Below are positions 32,624 to 41,355 of a stretch of DNA of 64,000 bases, one piece after another. The position numbers and the translations under genes are program-made. The notes under the pieces are model-generated. The model saw only the letters and a program-made list of their open reading frames with translations. It was not told the DNA's origin and did no database searches. How positions within the stretch are numbered: the stretch's first letter is position 1; each line of letters starts with the position of its first letter. Source of the stretch: Amycolatopsis deserti (GTDB lineage: Bacteria > Actinomycetota > Actinomycetes > Mycobacteriales > Pseudonocardiaceae); contig NZ_BNAU01000002.1 in assembly GCF_014653945.1 (NCBI RefSeq), positions 925,914 through 989,913 of the forward strand, given 5' to 3'.

Positions 32624-33873
32624 CGCTTGTCCGGCCCCGCGAACCCGAACAGGTACCCGGCGATCTTGCGCATCTGGATCTCCTCGGCGCCCTCGGTGAT
32701 CCGGTAGCGGCGGTGGTGCCGGTAGATGTGCTCGAACGGCGTGTGCCGGGTGTAGCCGAGCCCGCCGTGCACCTGCATCGCGCGGTCGGCGGCGTCGCAC
32801 ACCAGCCGGTTGGCGCGGTAGTTGCACATCGACACCTTGTCGCTGATCAGCATGTGGTCGGTGTGGTCGAGCTCCCACGCCGTCTTGCGCACCAGCGTGC
32901 GCACCAGCTCGGCCTCGGTCTGCAGCTCGACCAGCGGCCACTGGATCGCCTGCCGCTCGGCCAGCGGGCGGCCGAACGTGCGGCGCGCCCGGGCGTAGTC
33001 CACGCTGCGGTCGATGCAGTACTGCGCCGCGCCGACCCCGGAGGCGGCCTGCCGGATGCGGTTCTCGTGCACGAAGTGCTGCGCCAGCGCCAGCCCGCCG
33101 CCGACCTCGCCGAACACCGCCGCCCCGGGCACGCGGACGTCGGTGAGCGTGACCTCGGCGTGGTCGGTGGGCATGTTGAACGTCCACCAGTGGAAGTCGA
33201 CCGAGAACCCGGGCGTGTCAGTGGGCACGATGAACGCGGTGATGCCGCGGGGATCGCCGCCCTCGCCCGAGGTGCGCGCGAAGATGACGTCGTGGGTCGC
33301 CGAGTGCAGGCCGGAGTTGAACCGCTTGGCGCCGTTGAGGATCCAGTCGTCGCCGTCGCGCACCGCGGTGGTCTCCAGCCAGGTCGCGTCGCTGCCGTGG
33401 TCCGGTTCGGTCAGTCCGAACGCGACCCGTTTGCGGCCGGTGATCATGTCCTCGACGAACTCGCTCTGCTGCTCGGGCGTGCCGGCGGCGAGGAACATGT
33501 GCACGAACGGGAAGTTGCCCACCACCGACGACTCGTTCTGGAGGTCGTTGTGCAGGCCCAGGCCCTTCGCGGCGAGGTGCTCGCGGATCACGGCCATGTC
33601 GAGGTTGCTGCCGCCGCCACCGCCGACCGACTTCGGCAGGCCGTAGCGCAGCCAGCCCGCGCGGTCGGCGCGCCGGAACATCTCCTTCAGCAGCTCCTCC
33701 CACTCGCGCCGAGGGGTGCCGCCGGCCTCGAAGTCGGTGCGCGCGTACTCGCGGCGGTGGTCGAAGAAGCGTTCGTTGTCGTCCTGGCGTTGCAGGGGCC
33801 AGATCTCGTCTTCGAGGAACTGGTCGAGGTCGGTGAGCAGCTGCCGCAGCGCCGCGGGCAACTCGAAGTCCAT
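32620..33873 (-). CDS. Acyl-CoA dehydrogenase, ACAD10/11-like
   Basis: 417 residues. N-terminal helical domain; F-G-L-T-E-P-D-H-G-S-D-A-T-W-L-E near 155-170 (FAD/substrate site), G-A-K-R-F-N-S-G; C-terminal R-R-T-F-G-R-P-L-A-E-R-Q-A-I-Q-W near 290 and Q-V-H-G-G-L-G-Y-T-R-H-T-P-F-E-H-I-Y near 375. Members with this spelling (R-T-F-G-R-P...Y-T-R) include ACAD11 and the levulinate-pathway LvaC. Operon with the kinase and the SMP-30-like hydrolase, all coupled by four-base overlaps; it is the first gene of the three. Confidence 0.87.
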   Translation of the reverse strand: MDFELPAALRQLLTDLDQFLEDEIWPLQRQDDNERFFDHRREYARTDFEAGGTPRREWEELLKEMFRRADRAGWLRYGLPKSVGGGGGSNLDMAVIREHLAAKGLGLHNDLQNESSVVGNFPFVHMFLAAGTPEQQSEFVEDMITGRKRVAFGLTEPDHGSDATWLETTAVRDGDDWILNGAKRFNSGLHSATHDVIFARTSGEGGDPRGITAFIVPTDTPGFSVDFHWWTFNMPTDHAEVTLTDVRVPGAAVFGEVGGGLALAQHFVHENRIRQAASGVGAAQYCIDRSVDYARARRTFGRPLAERQAIQWPLVELQTEAELVRTLVRKTAWELDHTDHMLISDKVSMCNYRANRLVCDAADRAMQVHGGLGYTRHTPFEHIYRHHRRYRITEGAEEIQMRKIAGYLFGFAGPDKR

Positions 33874-33920
33874 CAGGCGACTCCTTGCGTGGCGGGAGAA
33901 ACGTGGGGCACTATCCGCGG

Positions 33921-34688
33921 ATGACCAACCCGTTCGACCTCACCGGGCACGCGTCCGTCGTCACCGGCGGCAATTCCGGGATCGGCCTCGCGATGGCCGG
34001 CGCGCTCGCCGCCGCCGGCGCGGACGTCGCCATCTGGGGCACCAACACCGAACGCAACGACGCGGCCGTCGCCGAGCTGTCCCGGCACGGCACCAAGGTC
34101 CTCGCCGTCCGCTGCGATGTGGGCGACGAGGACGAAGTCGAGTCCGCGATGGCCCGCAGCGTGGAAGCGTTGGGGCGCCTGGATTCCTGCTTCGTCAACG
34201 CCGGGGTCGGCGGCGCGGGCAGCCGCTTCACCGAGACGTCGCTGGAGGAGTTCCGCCGCGTCACCCGGGTGGACCTGGACGGCGCGTTCCTGACCCTGCG
34301 CGCGGCGGCGCGGGTGATGCTGGCGCAGGGCACCGGCGGCAGCCTGGTCGGCACGTCGAGCGTGGCGGCCGTGCAGGGTCAGCCGCGCGGGCAGGCGTAC
34401 GCGGCGAGCAAGGCCGGGCTGACCGCGATGATCAAGTCGATCGCGGTCGAGCTGGCCCGGCACGGCATCCGCGCCAACGCGGTCCTGCCCGGCTGGGTGC
34501 ACACGCCGCTGGCGGCCCCGGCGCTGGACTCCGAGGGGTTCCAGCGCCGGGTGCTGCCGCGGATGCCGGTCGGCCGCTGGGGCAGGCCGGACGACTTCGG
34601 CGCGCTCGCCGTGTACCTGGCGAGCCCGGCCAGCGCCTTCCACACCGCCGACACGATCACCGTGGACGGCGGCTACCTCAGCTTCTGA
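33921..34688 (+). CDS. Short-chain dehydrogenase/reductase (SDR)
   Basis: 255 residues from the ATG at 33921; no strong ribosome binding site. T-G-G-N-S-G-I-G near 16, N-A-G-V-G-G-A near 94, G-T-S-S-V-A-A and Y-A-A-S-K near 156, D-T-I-T-V-D-G-G-Y at the end. Divergent from the acyl-CoA dehydrogenase/kinase operon and convergent with the hydratase operon. Possibly a 3-hydroxyacyl-CoA or hydroxy-acid dehydrogenase of the same pathway, since no separate 3-hydroxyacyl-CoA dehydrogenase is present. Confidence 0.88.
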   Translation: MTNPFDLTGHASVVTGGNSGIGLAMAGALAAAGADVAIWGTNTERNDAAVAELSRHGTKVLAVRCDVGDEDEVESAMARSVEALGRLDSCFVNAGVGGAGSRFTETSLEEFRRVTRVDLDGAFLTLRAAARVMLAQGTGGSLVGTSSVAAVQGQPRGQAYAASKAGLTAMIKSIAVELARHGIRANAVLPGWVHTPLAAPALDSEGFQRRVLPRMPVGRWGRPDDFGALAVYLASPASAFHTADTITVDGGYLSF

Positions 34689-34701
34689 CCGGGCCACCGG
34701 T

Positions 34702-35568
34702 TCACGGGGTCCCGGGGAAGGGCGGGACCCCGTCGGGGTAGTCGGCGCTGACCCGGCCCGGGAAGTTCGGTGATCGCTTCTCCAGGAAGGCCATCACGCC
34801 CTCCATCGCGTCCTTGCCCGCACCGAGCTGCAGGAGCGCGCGGGAGTCCGCGCGGTGGGCGTCCCACGGCGTCGGCGAACCCAGCATGCCCCACAGCAGC
34901 TGCCGGGACACCGCGACCGACACCGCCGACGTGTTGTCGGCGACCTCCCGGGCGATCGACAACGCGGTCGGGATCAGCTCGTCCGGCGCGACCACGCGCG
35001 ACACCAGTCCTCCGGCGCGAGCCTCGGCGGCGTCGAACACCCGGCCGGTCGCGACCCACTCCATGGCCTGCGAGATGCCGACGACCCGCGGCAGGAACCA
35101 CGACGACGCGGCCTCCAGCAGGATCCCGCGCCGCGCGAACACGAACCCGAACTTGGCGTTCTCGCTGGCGATCCGGATGTCCATCGGCAGCGACATCGTC
35201 ACGCCGATCCCCACCGCGGGCCCGTTGAACGCGCCGATGACCACCTTCTTGCACGCCGCGATCCGCAGCGCCACCGCGCCACCGGCGTCGCGTGGCACAC
35301 CGTCGATCTCGCCGAACCCCTCGACCTCGCCGATCACGTCCTTGTTGAACGTGCCCGCGCCCCGCTCCAGGTCCGCGCCCGCGCAGAACCCGCGCCCCGC
35401 GCCGGTCACCACCACCACGCGCACCGAGTCGTCCGCGTCGGCCTCGTCGAACGCCGCGACCAGCTCGTGCGCCATCTCCAGCGTGAACGCGTTGAGCCGC
35501 GCCGGCCGGTTCAGCGTGATCGTGGCGATCCCGTCGGAGACCTCGTAGATGATCTCGTCGTAACTCAC
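34702..35568 (-). CDS. Enoyl-CoA hydratase/isomerase family
   Basis: 288 residues from a GTG at 35568 making a GTGA overlap with the preceding gene (a longer ATG start at 35580 is possible). L-N-R-P-A-R-L-N-A-F near 20, F-C-A-G-A-D-L-E-R-G near 66 and the second oxyanion helix N-G-P-A-V-G-I-G-V-T near 110. F-V-F-A-R-R-G-I-L-L-E-A-A-S-S-W keeps a Glu at the second catalytic position. Last gene of a six-gene fatty-acid-type operon, paired with a different hydratase just upstream. Confidence 0.9.
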   Translation of the reverse strand: MSYDEIIYEVSDGIATITLNRPARLNAFTLEMAHELVAAFDEADADDSVRVVVVTGAGRGFCAGADLERGAGTFNKDVIGEVEGFGEIDGVPRDAGGAVALRIAACKKVVIGAFNGPAVGIGVTMSLPMDIRIASENAKFGFVFARRGILLEAASSWFLPRVVGISQAMEWVATGRVFDAAEARAGGLVSRVVAPDELIPTALSIAREVADNTSAVSVAVSRQLLWGMLGSPTPWDAHRADSRALLQLGAGKDAMEGVMAFLEKRSPNFPGRVSADYPDGVPPFPGTP

Positions 35569-36347
35569 CGCACCGCCCATCGTCCCGTGTATTTCGCTTC
35601 GGTCTTGTCGAGGAACGCCTCGAACGCGGCCGGCGCGTCCTCGGTCGCGAAGTTGATCGTCTGTGCCCGCGCCTCGCCCTCCAGGGCTTCGCGCAGCGTC
35701 CGGCTGGCGCCTTCTTCGAGCAGCCTCTTGCTCAGCGCCAGGGCGATCGGCGGCGCCTCGGCCAGTTCCGCGGCCAGCGAGTCCACAAAGGAGTCCAGCT
35801 CGTCCGCCGGTGTGGTCCAGGTGACCAGGCCGAGGTCGTGCGCCTCGGCCGCGCCGATCATTTCGGCCCGCAACGCGAGCCGTTTCGCCTGCTGCAGCCC
35901 GACGAGCCGGGGCAGCAGCCACGAGCCGCCGAAGTCGAGCGACAGCCCGCGGCGGGCGAAGATCTGGCTGAACCGCGCCCGCTCGGTGGCCACCACGAGG
36001 TCGCAGCCGAGCGCGAGGTTCCAGCCCGCCCCGACCGCCACGCCGTCGACCTTCGCGATCGTCGGTTTCGAGATCTCGTTCAGGGCGAGCGCGACGTCGT
36101 TCACCCGGTGCATCCGCGTCAGCGGGTGGTCCTCGACGTCGGTGGAGAGGTCGGCGCCCCCGCAGAAGTCGCCGCCGGCACCGGTGACCACCACGACCCG
36201 CACGTCGTCGTCCCGCTCGGCGTCGTGGAAGGCCTGGTACAGCCCGTCCCACATGGGCAGGTCGATCGCGTTCTTGCGGTGCGGCCGGTTCAGGGTCACG
36301 GTCAGCACCGCGCCCGCCCGGTCGAGCAGCACCGGCTGGTCCGTCAC
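35565..36347 (-). CDS. Enoyl-CoA hydratase/isomerase family
   Basis: 260 residues from a GTG (V-T-D-Q-P-V-L-L-D) overlapping the upstream dehydrogenase stop (GTGA). L-N-R-P-H-R-K-N-A-I, F-C-G-G-A-D-L-S-T-D (first oxyanion site has G-G-A-D) and D-G-V-A-V-G-A-G-W-N-L-A-L. F-A-R-R-G-L-S-L-D-F-G-G-S-W has Asp where hydratases have catalytic Glu, a pattern seen in isomerases and ring-cleaving crotonases. It may therefore do a different step from its neighbour. Confidence 0.9.
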   Translation of the reverse strand: MTDQPVLLDRAGAVLTVTLNRPHRKNAIDLPMWDGLYQAFHDAERDDDVRVVVVTGAGGDFCGGADLSTDVEDHPLTRMHRVNDVALALNEISKPTIAKVDGVAVGAGWNLALGCDLVVATERARFSQIFARRGLSLDFGGSWLLPRLVGLQQAKRLALRAEMIGAAEAHDLGLVTWTTPADELDSFVDSLAAELAEAPPIALALSKRLLEEGASRTLREALEGEARAQTINFATEDAPAAFEAFLDKTEAKYTGRWAVR

Positions 36348-37399
36348 GAAGCACCGTCCAGTCGCCCGGCGAGCCGGGCCAGTTGCTCGTCGTGGCCGCC
36401 GAACAGCAGCTCGCTGCTCTTGGCGCGCTTGTAGTACAGGTGCGCGTCGTGCTCCCACGTGTAGCCGATGCCGCCGTGCAACTGCAGACCGGACGCCGCC
36501 GCCGCGAAGTAGGCGGGCCCGGTGAACACCTGCGTGGTGGCCGCGGCCAGCGGCAGCGCGTCCGGGTCGTGGTCGGCGGCCCACGCGGCGTGCCGCAGCA
36601 GGGATTCCGCGCGCTCGCTGGTGCTGTAGAGGTCCGCGCAGGCGTGTTTGACCGCCTGGTAGGAGCCGATGGCGCGGCCGAACTGCACCCGCACCTTCGC
36701 GTACTCCACGGTGGTCTCCAGCACTTTCGCGATCCCGCCGACCTGCTCCGCGGCCAGCGCCACCGATGCGAGGTCCCGCACCTTCTCCAGCACCGCGGCC
36801 GGATCGGCGGTGTCCAGCCGCCGCGCCGGGGTGCCCGCGAAGTCAAGCCTCGCCTGCCCGCGCGTGGGGTCCAAAGTGGTCAACGCGGTGCGCCGCGCGT
36901 CCTCGGCCACGAACCACCCGGACTCCGTGCACACCACGAAGACGTCGGCGACGTCACCGGAGATCACAAAGGGCACGTGCCCGTCGAGCACCCAGCCGCC
37001 GTCCCGCTCGGTCGCGCTCACCGGCGCCGGGCCCCACTCCGGCGAAACCGCCAGCGCGCCGATCTTCTCCCCCGCCGCCAGCGCGGGCAGCACCTCGGTG
37101 TCCCCCAGCGCCGCCAGCGCGTCGACCGCCAGCACCGCGGAGGCGAAGAACGGCACCGGCGCCAGCGCACGGCCCAGTTCCTCGAGCACGATGCACCGTT
37201 CGACGTGACCCGCGCCCGCGCCGCCCTGCTCCTCGGGCACGACCAGACCGGTCAGGCCGAGTTCGGCCAGGTGCCGCCACAGCGCGGCGTCGTAGGTGTC
37301 GTCACCGTCCACCACGGACCGGACGTTGTTGTGGTCGGCGAGCAGTTTGCGCACCGTCGACCGCAGTTGCTGCTGTTCGGTGTCGAGCACCAGCTGCAC
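36344..37399 (-). CDS. Acyl-CoA dehydrogenase (candidate beta subunit of a heteromeric pair)
   Basis: 351 residues from a GTG with GAGAGGAGAGG upstream. Short at both ends relative to typical dehydrogenases. The FAD loop is degenerate (A-L-A-V-S-P-E-W-G-P-A-P in place of the T-E-P-x-x-G-S-D motif). C-terminal Q-L-H-G-G-I-G-Y-T-W-E-H-D-A-H-L-Y-Y-K-R-A is well kept. In actinobacteria such short, degenerate FadE proteins pair with a full-length neighbour to make alpha2beta2 enzymes in steroid and terpenoid side-chain degradation. The adjacent gene 13 bases upstream is the natural partner. Confidence 0.88.
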   Translation of the reverse strand: MQLVLDTEQQQLRSTVRKLLADHNNVRSVVDGDDTYDAALWRHLAELGLTGLVVPEEQGGAGAGHVERCIVLEELGRALAPVPFFASAVLAVDALAALGDTEVLPALAAGEKIGALAVSPEWGPAPVSATERDGGWVLDGHVPFVISGDVADVFVVCTESGWFVAEDARRTALTTLDPTRGQARLDFAGTPARRLDTADPAAVLEKVRDLASVALAAEQVGGIAKVLETTVEYAKVRVQFGRAIGSYQAVKHACADLYSTSERAESLLRHAAWAADHDPDALPLAAATTQVFTGPAYFAAAASGLQLHGGIGYTWEHDAHLYYKRAKSSELLFGGHDEQLARLAGRLDGAS

Positions 37400-37412
37400 G
37401 ATCCCTCTCCTC

Positions 37413-38585
37413 TCAGGCGGGCCGCTGCGTGCCCACCCGCAGCTCGCGGAAGGGCACGTCGCGGTCGACGACGGGTTCGCGGGGCAGGCCGAGGATCCGG
37501 TCGCCGATGATGGTGCGCTGGATCTGGTCGGTGCCACCGGCGATGCTCGACGACGGCGTCTGGTTGATCGCCAGCGCCAGCTCGTCCCCGGCCGCGTCGC
37601 CCGGTTCCCACGCCGTGGCCCGCGGCCCGGCGATCAGCCCGGCGACCGCGACGGCCTGCTGCTGCAGCTGCGCACCGGCGAGCTTCGCCACCGACCCGCG
37701 CGCGCCCGGCGGCGACCCGGCTTCGGCCTCCTGGCGGAGCCGCGTGTTGAACAGAGCCAGCGCCCGCTCCGCCGCGTACAGCTTCGCCAGCTCGGCACGC
37801 ACGACCGGGTCGGAGTCGCGCCCGTACCGGCGCGCGGTCTCGGCGAGGTTCGCGTGGGCCAGCGGGTCGTGCCGCTTGCGCACGAACCCGCCGATCGACA
37901 CGCGCTCGTGGCCGAGCATGGTGACCGCGGCGAGCCAGCCCTGCCCGACCTGCCCGAGCACGGCGTCCGCGGGCAGGCGCAGGTTCTCGAAGTACACCTC
38001 GTTGAACGGCGCCCGCCCGGTCATGTCCTTCAGCGGCCGCACGGTCACCGCCGGGTCGTGCATGTCGATGAGGAACATCGTCAGGCCCTGGTGCTTGGGC
38101 ACGTCCGGGTCCGTGCGGGCGAGCAGCGCGCCGAAATCGGCCAGGTGCGCGACGGTCGTCCACACCTTCTGCCCGTTGACCACCCATCCGTCGCCGTCCC
38201 GGACGGCGCGCGTCTGCAGGCTCGCCACGTCCGATCCCGCGCCCGGCTCGGAGAACAGCTGGCACCAGATCTCCTCGCCACGCAGCAGCGGCGGGATGTA
38301 GCGGGCCTTCTGCTCCGGTGTGCCCAGGTCGAGGATCGTCGGCCCGCACATGCCCATCCCGATCCGGAACACCGAGTTGGGCAGGTCGTAGTTGGCCGAC
38401 TCCTGGTCGAAGATCTGCTGCTCGGCCGCGGTGAGGCCCTGGCCGCCGAACTCCTTCGGCCAGGTGATGCCGGCCAGCCCGGCGTCGTACAACGCGGCCT
38501 GGAACCGCTTGGCGGTCTCCAGCTCCTCGTCACCCGGGACGTGCTCGGCGAGCCACGCCCGGACCTTCTCGCGGAACTCGCTCAT
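37413..38585 (-). CDS. Acyl-CoA dehydrogenase (candidate alpha subunit)
   Basis: 390 residues from the ATG at 38585, overlapping the thiolase stop (ATGA). Intact F-S-E-P-G-A-G-S-D-V-A-S-L near 108, N-G-Q-K-V-W-T-T near 136, and C-terminal S-S-S-I-A-G-G-T-D-Q-I-Q-R-T-I-I-G-D-R-I-L-G-L-P-R, the wording of FadE-type enzymes for bulky substrates. Insertion near 240-260 (R-K-R-H-D-P-L). Likely works with the following short dehydrogenase. Confidence 0.9.
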   Translation of the reverse strand: MSEFREKVRAWLAEHVPGDEELETAKRFQAALYDAGLAGITWPKEFGGQGLTAAEQQIFDQESANYDLPNSVFRIGMGMCGPTILDLGTPEQKARYIPPLLRGEEIWCQLFSEPGAGSDVASLQTRAVRDGDGWVVNGQKVWTTVAHLADFGALLARTDPDVPKHQGLTMFLIDMHDPAVTVRPLKDMTGRAPFNEVYFENLRLPADAVLGQVGQGWLAAVTMLGHERVSIGGFVRKRHDPLAHANLAETARRYGRDSDPVVRAELAKLYAAERALALFNTRLRQEAEAGSPPGARGSVAKLAGAQLQQQAVAVAGLIAGPRATAWEPGDAAGDELALAINQTPSSSIAGGTDQIQRTIIGDRILGLPREPVVDRDVPFRELRVGTQRPA

Positions 38586-39715
38586 GCGACGAGCTCCAGG
38601 ATGGTCGCGTTGGCCTGGCCGCCGCCCTCGCACATGGTCTGCAGGCCGTAGCGGATCCCGGCGGCGCGCATGTGGTGCACGAGCGTGGTCATGATCCGGG
38701 CGCCGCTCGCGCCGAGCGGGTGGCCGAGCGCGATCGCACCGCCGTGCGGGTTGAGGGACTTGGCGTCGGCGCCGGTCTCGGCCAGCCACGCCATCGGCAC
38801 CGGCGCGAACGCCTCGTTGACCTCGAACACGCCGATGTCGGAAATCGACAGGCCGCTGCGCTGCAACGCTTTCCGCGTGGCCGGGATGGGCGCGGTCAGC
38901 ATGATCACCGGATCGTCGCCCGCGAGCACCGCGGTGTGCACCCGCGCGATCGGCCGCAGGCCCAGCTGGGCGGCCTTCTCGCTGGTCGTCATCAACAGGG
39001 CGGCCGCGCCGTCGCTGATCTGCGAGCTGTTGCCGGCGGTGATGACGCCGTCCTCGCGGAACGCGGGCTTGAGCCCGGCCAGCTTCTCCAGCGACCCGCC
39101 GCGGCGCACGCCCTCGTCGGCGGTAACCCCGGCGATGGGCAGCAGCTGGTCGTCGAACGCGCCCGCGTCCTGTGCGGCGGCCGCCTTCTCGTGCGAGGCC
39201 AGGGAGAACTCGTCGACCTGGGTTCGGCTGAAACCCCACCGGTCGACGATCATCTCCGCGCCGATGCCCTGGTTGGGCCGCACGCCGCCGTAGCGGGCCA
39301 GCACCTGCTCGCCCAGCGGGTTCCTGCCCTGGGCGGGAAAGCCCATCGGCACCCGGCTCATCGACTCGACCCCGCCGGCCACCACCACGTCGTAGTGCCC
39401 GGCGATCAGCCCAGCGGCGGCGAAGTGCACGCTCTGCTGCGACGAGCCGCACTGCCGGTCGACGGTCACGCCGGTCACGCTCTCCGGCCAGCCCGCGGCG
39501 AGCACGGCGTTGCGGCCGATGTCGCCGGTCTGCTCACCGGCCTGGCTCACGCACCCCCACACGACGTCGTCGATCTCGGCCGGGTCGATCCCGGCCCGCT
39601 CGGCCAGGCCGCGCAGCACGTGCGCCGACAGGTCCACCGGGTGCACGCCGGACAGGCCGCCCTCACGCTTGCCCACGGGGGTGCGCACCGCTTCCACGAT
39701 CACCGCGTCTCGCAC
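38582..39715 (-). CDS. Thiolase (acetyl-CoA acetyltransferase family)
   Basis: 377 residues from a GTG at 39715. Nucleophile Cys in V-D-R-Q-C-G-S-S-Q-Q-S near 85-95, N-E-A-F-A-P near 315, G-G-A-I-A-L-G-H-P-L-G-A-S-G near 335-348 (His base) and second Cys in Q-T-M-C-E-G-G-G-Q near 362. All catalytic groups present. It would cleave the 3-ketoacyl-CoA made by the operon, releasing acetyl- or propionyl-CoA. Overlaps the synthetase gene by 16 bases. Confidence 0.94.
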   Translation of the reverse strand: MRDAVIVEAVRTPVGKREGGLSGVHPVDLSAHVLRGLAERAGIDPAEIDDVVWGCVSQAGEQTGDIGRNAVLAAGWPESVTGVTVDRQCGSSQQSVHFAAAGLIAGHYDVVVAGGVESMSRVPMGFPAQGRNPLGEQVLARYGGVRPNQGIGAEMIVDRWGFSRTQVDEFSLASHEKAAAAQDAGAFDDQLLPIAGVTADEGVRRGGSLEKLAGLKPAFREDGVITAGNSSQISDGAAALLMTTSEKAAQLGLRPIARVHTAVLAGDDPVIMLTAPIPATRKALQRSGLSISDIGVFEVNEAFAPVPMAWLAETGADAKSLNPHGGAIALGHPLGASGARIMTTLVHHMRAAGIRYGLQTMCEGGGQANATILELVA

Positions 39716-41274
39716 GGCTCCTCCTTCTGGTTCGCCGTGGCCGCAGCCACGTACTTCTCCTTGAGCCGCCGCTTGACCAGCTTCCCGGTCGGCGTGCGGG
39801 GCAGTTCGTCGACGAAATCCACGCTGCGTGGCGCCTTGTAGTGGGCGATCCGCTCGCGGACGTAGGCCAGCAGCTCGGCCTCCAGCTCCGGGCCGGGCGT
39901 GACACCGGGCGCGGGCTGGACGAACGCCTTGACCGCCTCGCCCATCTCCTCGTCCGGCACGCCGATCACCCCGACGTCGAACACCGCGGGGTGCAGCGCG
40001 AGCGCGTCCTCGACCTCCTGCGGGTAGATGTTCACCCCGCCGGAGATGATCATGAACGCCTTGCGGTCGGTCAGGTAGAGGAATCCGTCCTCGTCGAGGT
40101 AGCCGACGTCGCCGGTGGTCGTCCAGGTCTCGTGCTCGGGGTGCTGCGCCTCGCGGGTCTTGTCCGGATCACCGTGGTAGGTGAACGGGACCTCGTCGCG
40201 TTCGAAGTAGACGGTGCCGATGTCCCCGGCCGGCAGCAGCTTGCCCGCGTCGTCGCAGATGTGCGCGACGCCGACCACCGCGCGGCCCACCGAGCCGGGT
40301 CGCGCGAGCCACTGCTCGCTGTCGATGAACGTCATCCCGGCGCCCTCGGTGGACGCGTAGTACTCGTAGAGGACCGGCCCCCACCAGTCGATCATCGCGC
40401 GCTTGACCTCGACCGGGCACGGCGCCGCGGCGTGCACCGCGACGCGGTGGCTGGACAGGTCGTAGCGGCCGCGCACCGCTGGCGGCAGCTTGAGCATCCG
40501 GACGAACATCGTCGGCACCCACTGGCTGTGCGTGACGCGGTGGGTCTCGATGGCTCGCAGGGCGGCCTCGGCGTCGAAGCGCTCCATCATCACCACCGTG
40601 CCGCCGAGACGCTGCGCGGTCGCGCCGAACCGCAGCGGCGCGGCGTGGTAGACCGGCGCCGGGGACAGGTACACCGTGTCCGGGCCGAAGCCGTACATGT
40701 GCTGCAGCACGGGGGTGAGCACGTCGCCCGGCTCGTCCACCTGGCGGTCGGGCAGGTCGACCTTGATGCCCTTCGGACGGCCGGTCGTCCCGGACGAGTA
40801 GAGCATGTCCGCGCCCGCCGGCTGGTCCGCCGGGCGCTCGGGCGAGCCGGTGGCGAGGAAGGCGTCGAAGTCGGCGTACCCGTCGGCCGCGCCACCGTAG
40901 ACGAGCTTGACCAGCACATCCGGCAGCAGCTCGGCGACCTCGGCGGCCAGCGGGCCCAGCGCGGCGGAGACCACCAGGGCCTTGGCGCCGGAGTCGGTGA
41001 CGATGTAGGCGACCTCGGCCGGGGACAGGTGGCTGTTCACCGCGGCCAGGTAGCGGCCGGAGCGCAGAGCGGCCCAGTAGACCTCGTACGCGCGCACGGA
41101 GTTGTCGCTGAGCAGGGCGACGGTGTCGCCACGGCCGAGGCCGGCGCGGGTCAGGGCGTCGGCGAGGCGGGTGGAGCGCTCGTCGAGCTCGCCGTAGGTC
41201 AGCCGCTCGCCCGACCCCGCCATGATCACGGCGGGCTTCTCGGGATCGGCGTCGGCGTGGGTACCCGGGTACAT
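39700..41274 (-). CDS. Acyl-CoA synthetase (AMP-binding, FadD-like)
   Basis: 524 residues from the ATG at 41274 with GAGGAG upstream. Phosphate loop [12 protein letters not shown] near 160, Y-Y-A-S-T-E-G near 305, T-G-D-V-G-Y-L-D-E-D-G near 405 and the C-terminal Lys in P-R-T-P-T-G-K-L-V-K-R near 500. First gene of the operon, activating a carboxylic acid to its CoA thioester. Divergent from tetR; the intervening palindrome is the likely repressor site. Confidence 0.93.
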   Translation of the reverse strand: MYPGTHADADPEKPAVIMAGSGERLTYGELDERSTRLADALTRAGLGRGDTVALLSDNSVRAYEVYWAALRSGRYLAAVNSHLSPAEVAYIVTDSGAKALVVSAALGPLAAEVAELLPDVLVKLVYGGAADGYADFDAFLATGSPERPADQPAGADMLYSSGTTGRPKGIKVDLPDRQVDEPGDVLTPVLQHMYGFGPDTVYLSPAPVYHAAPLRFGATAQRLGGTVVMMERFDAEAALRAIETHRVTHSQWVPTMFVRMLKLPPAVRGRYDLSSHRVAVHAAAPCPVEVKRAMIDWWGPVLYEYYASTEGAGMTFIDSEQWLARPGSVGRAVVGVAHICDDAGKLLPAGDIGTVYFERDEVPFTYHGDPDKTREAQHPEHETWTTTGDVGYLDEDGFLYLTDRKAFMIISGGVNIYPQEVEDALALHPAVFDVGVIGVPDEEMGEAVKAFVQPAPGVTPGPELEAELLAYVRERIAHYKAPRSVDFVDELPRTPTGKLVKRRLKEKYVAAATANQKEEPCETR

Positions 41275-41326
41275 GTGGCTCCTCTTCGAACCGTGGACTC
41301 CCCTGCGAGAGTGCAAGGATTCGGCG

Positions 41327-41348
41327 TAACAGTCAACACCGACTGTTA
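41327..41348. promoter_or_regulatory. TetR operator, copy 1 (between synthetase operon and tetR)
   Basis: A perfect inverted repeat with eight-base arms TAACAGTC/GACTGTTA around six bases, in the gap between the divergent acyl-CoA synthetase operon and the tetR gene, ending seven bases before the tetR ATG. A second site at 41983-42002 matches its reverse complement at 17 of 20 positions. Confidence 0.75.
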
Positions 41349-41355
41349 TCGGGTT

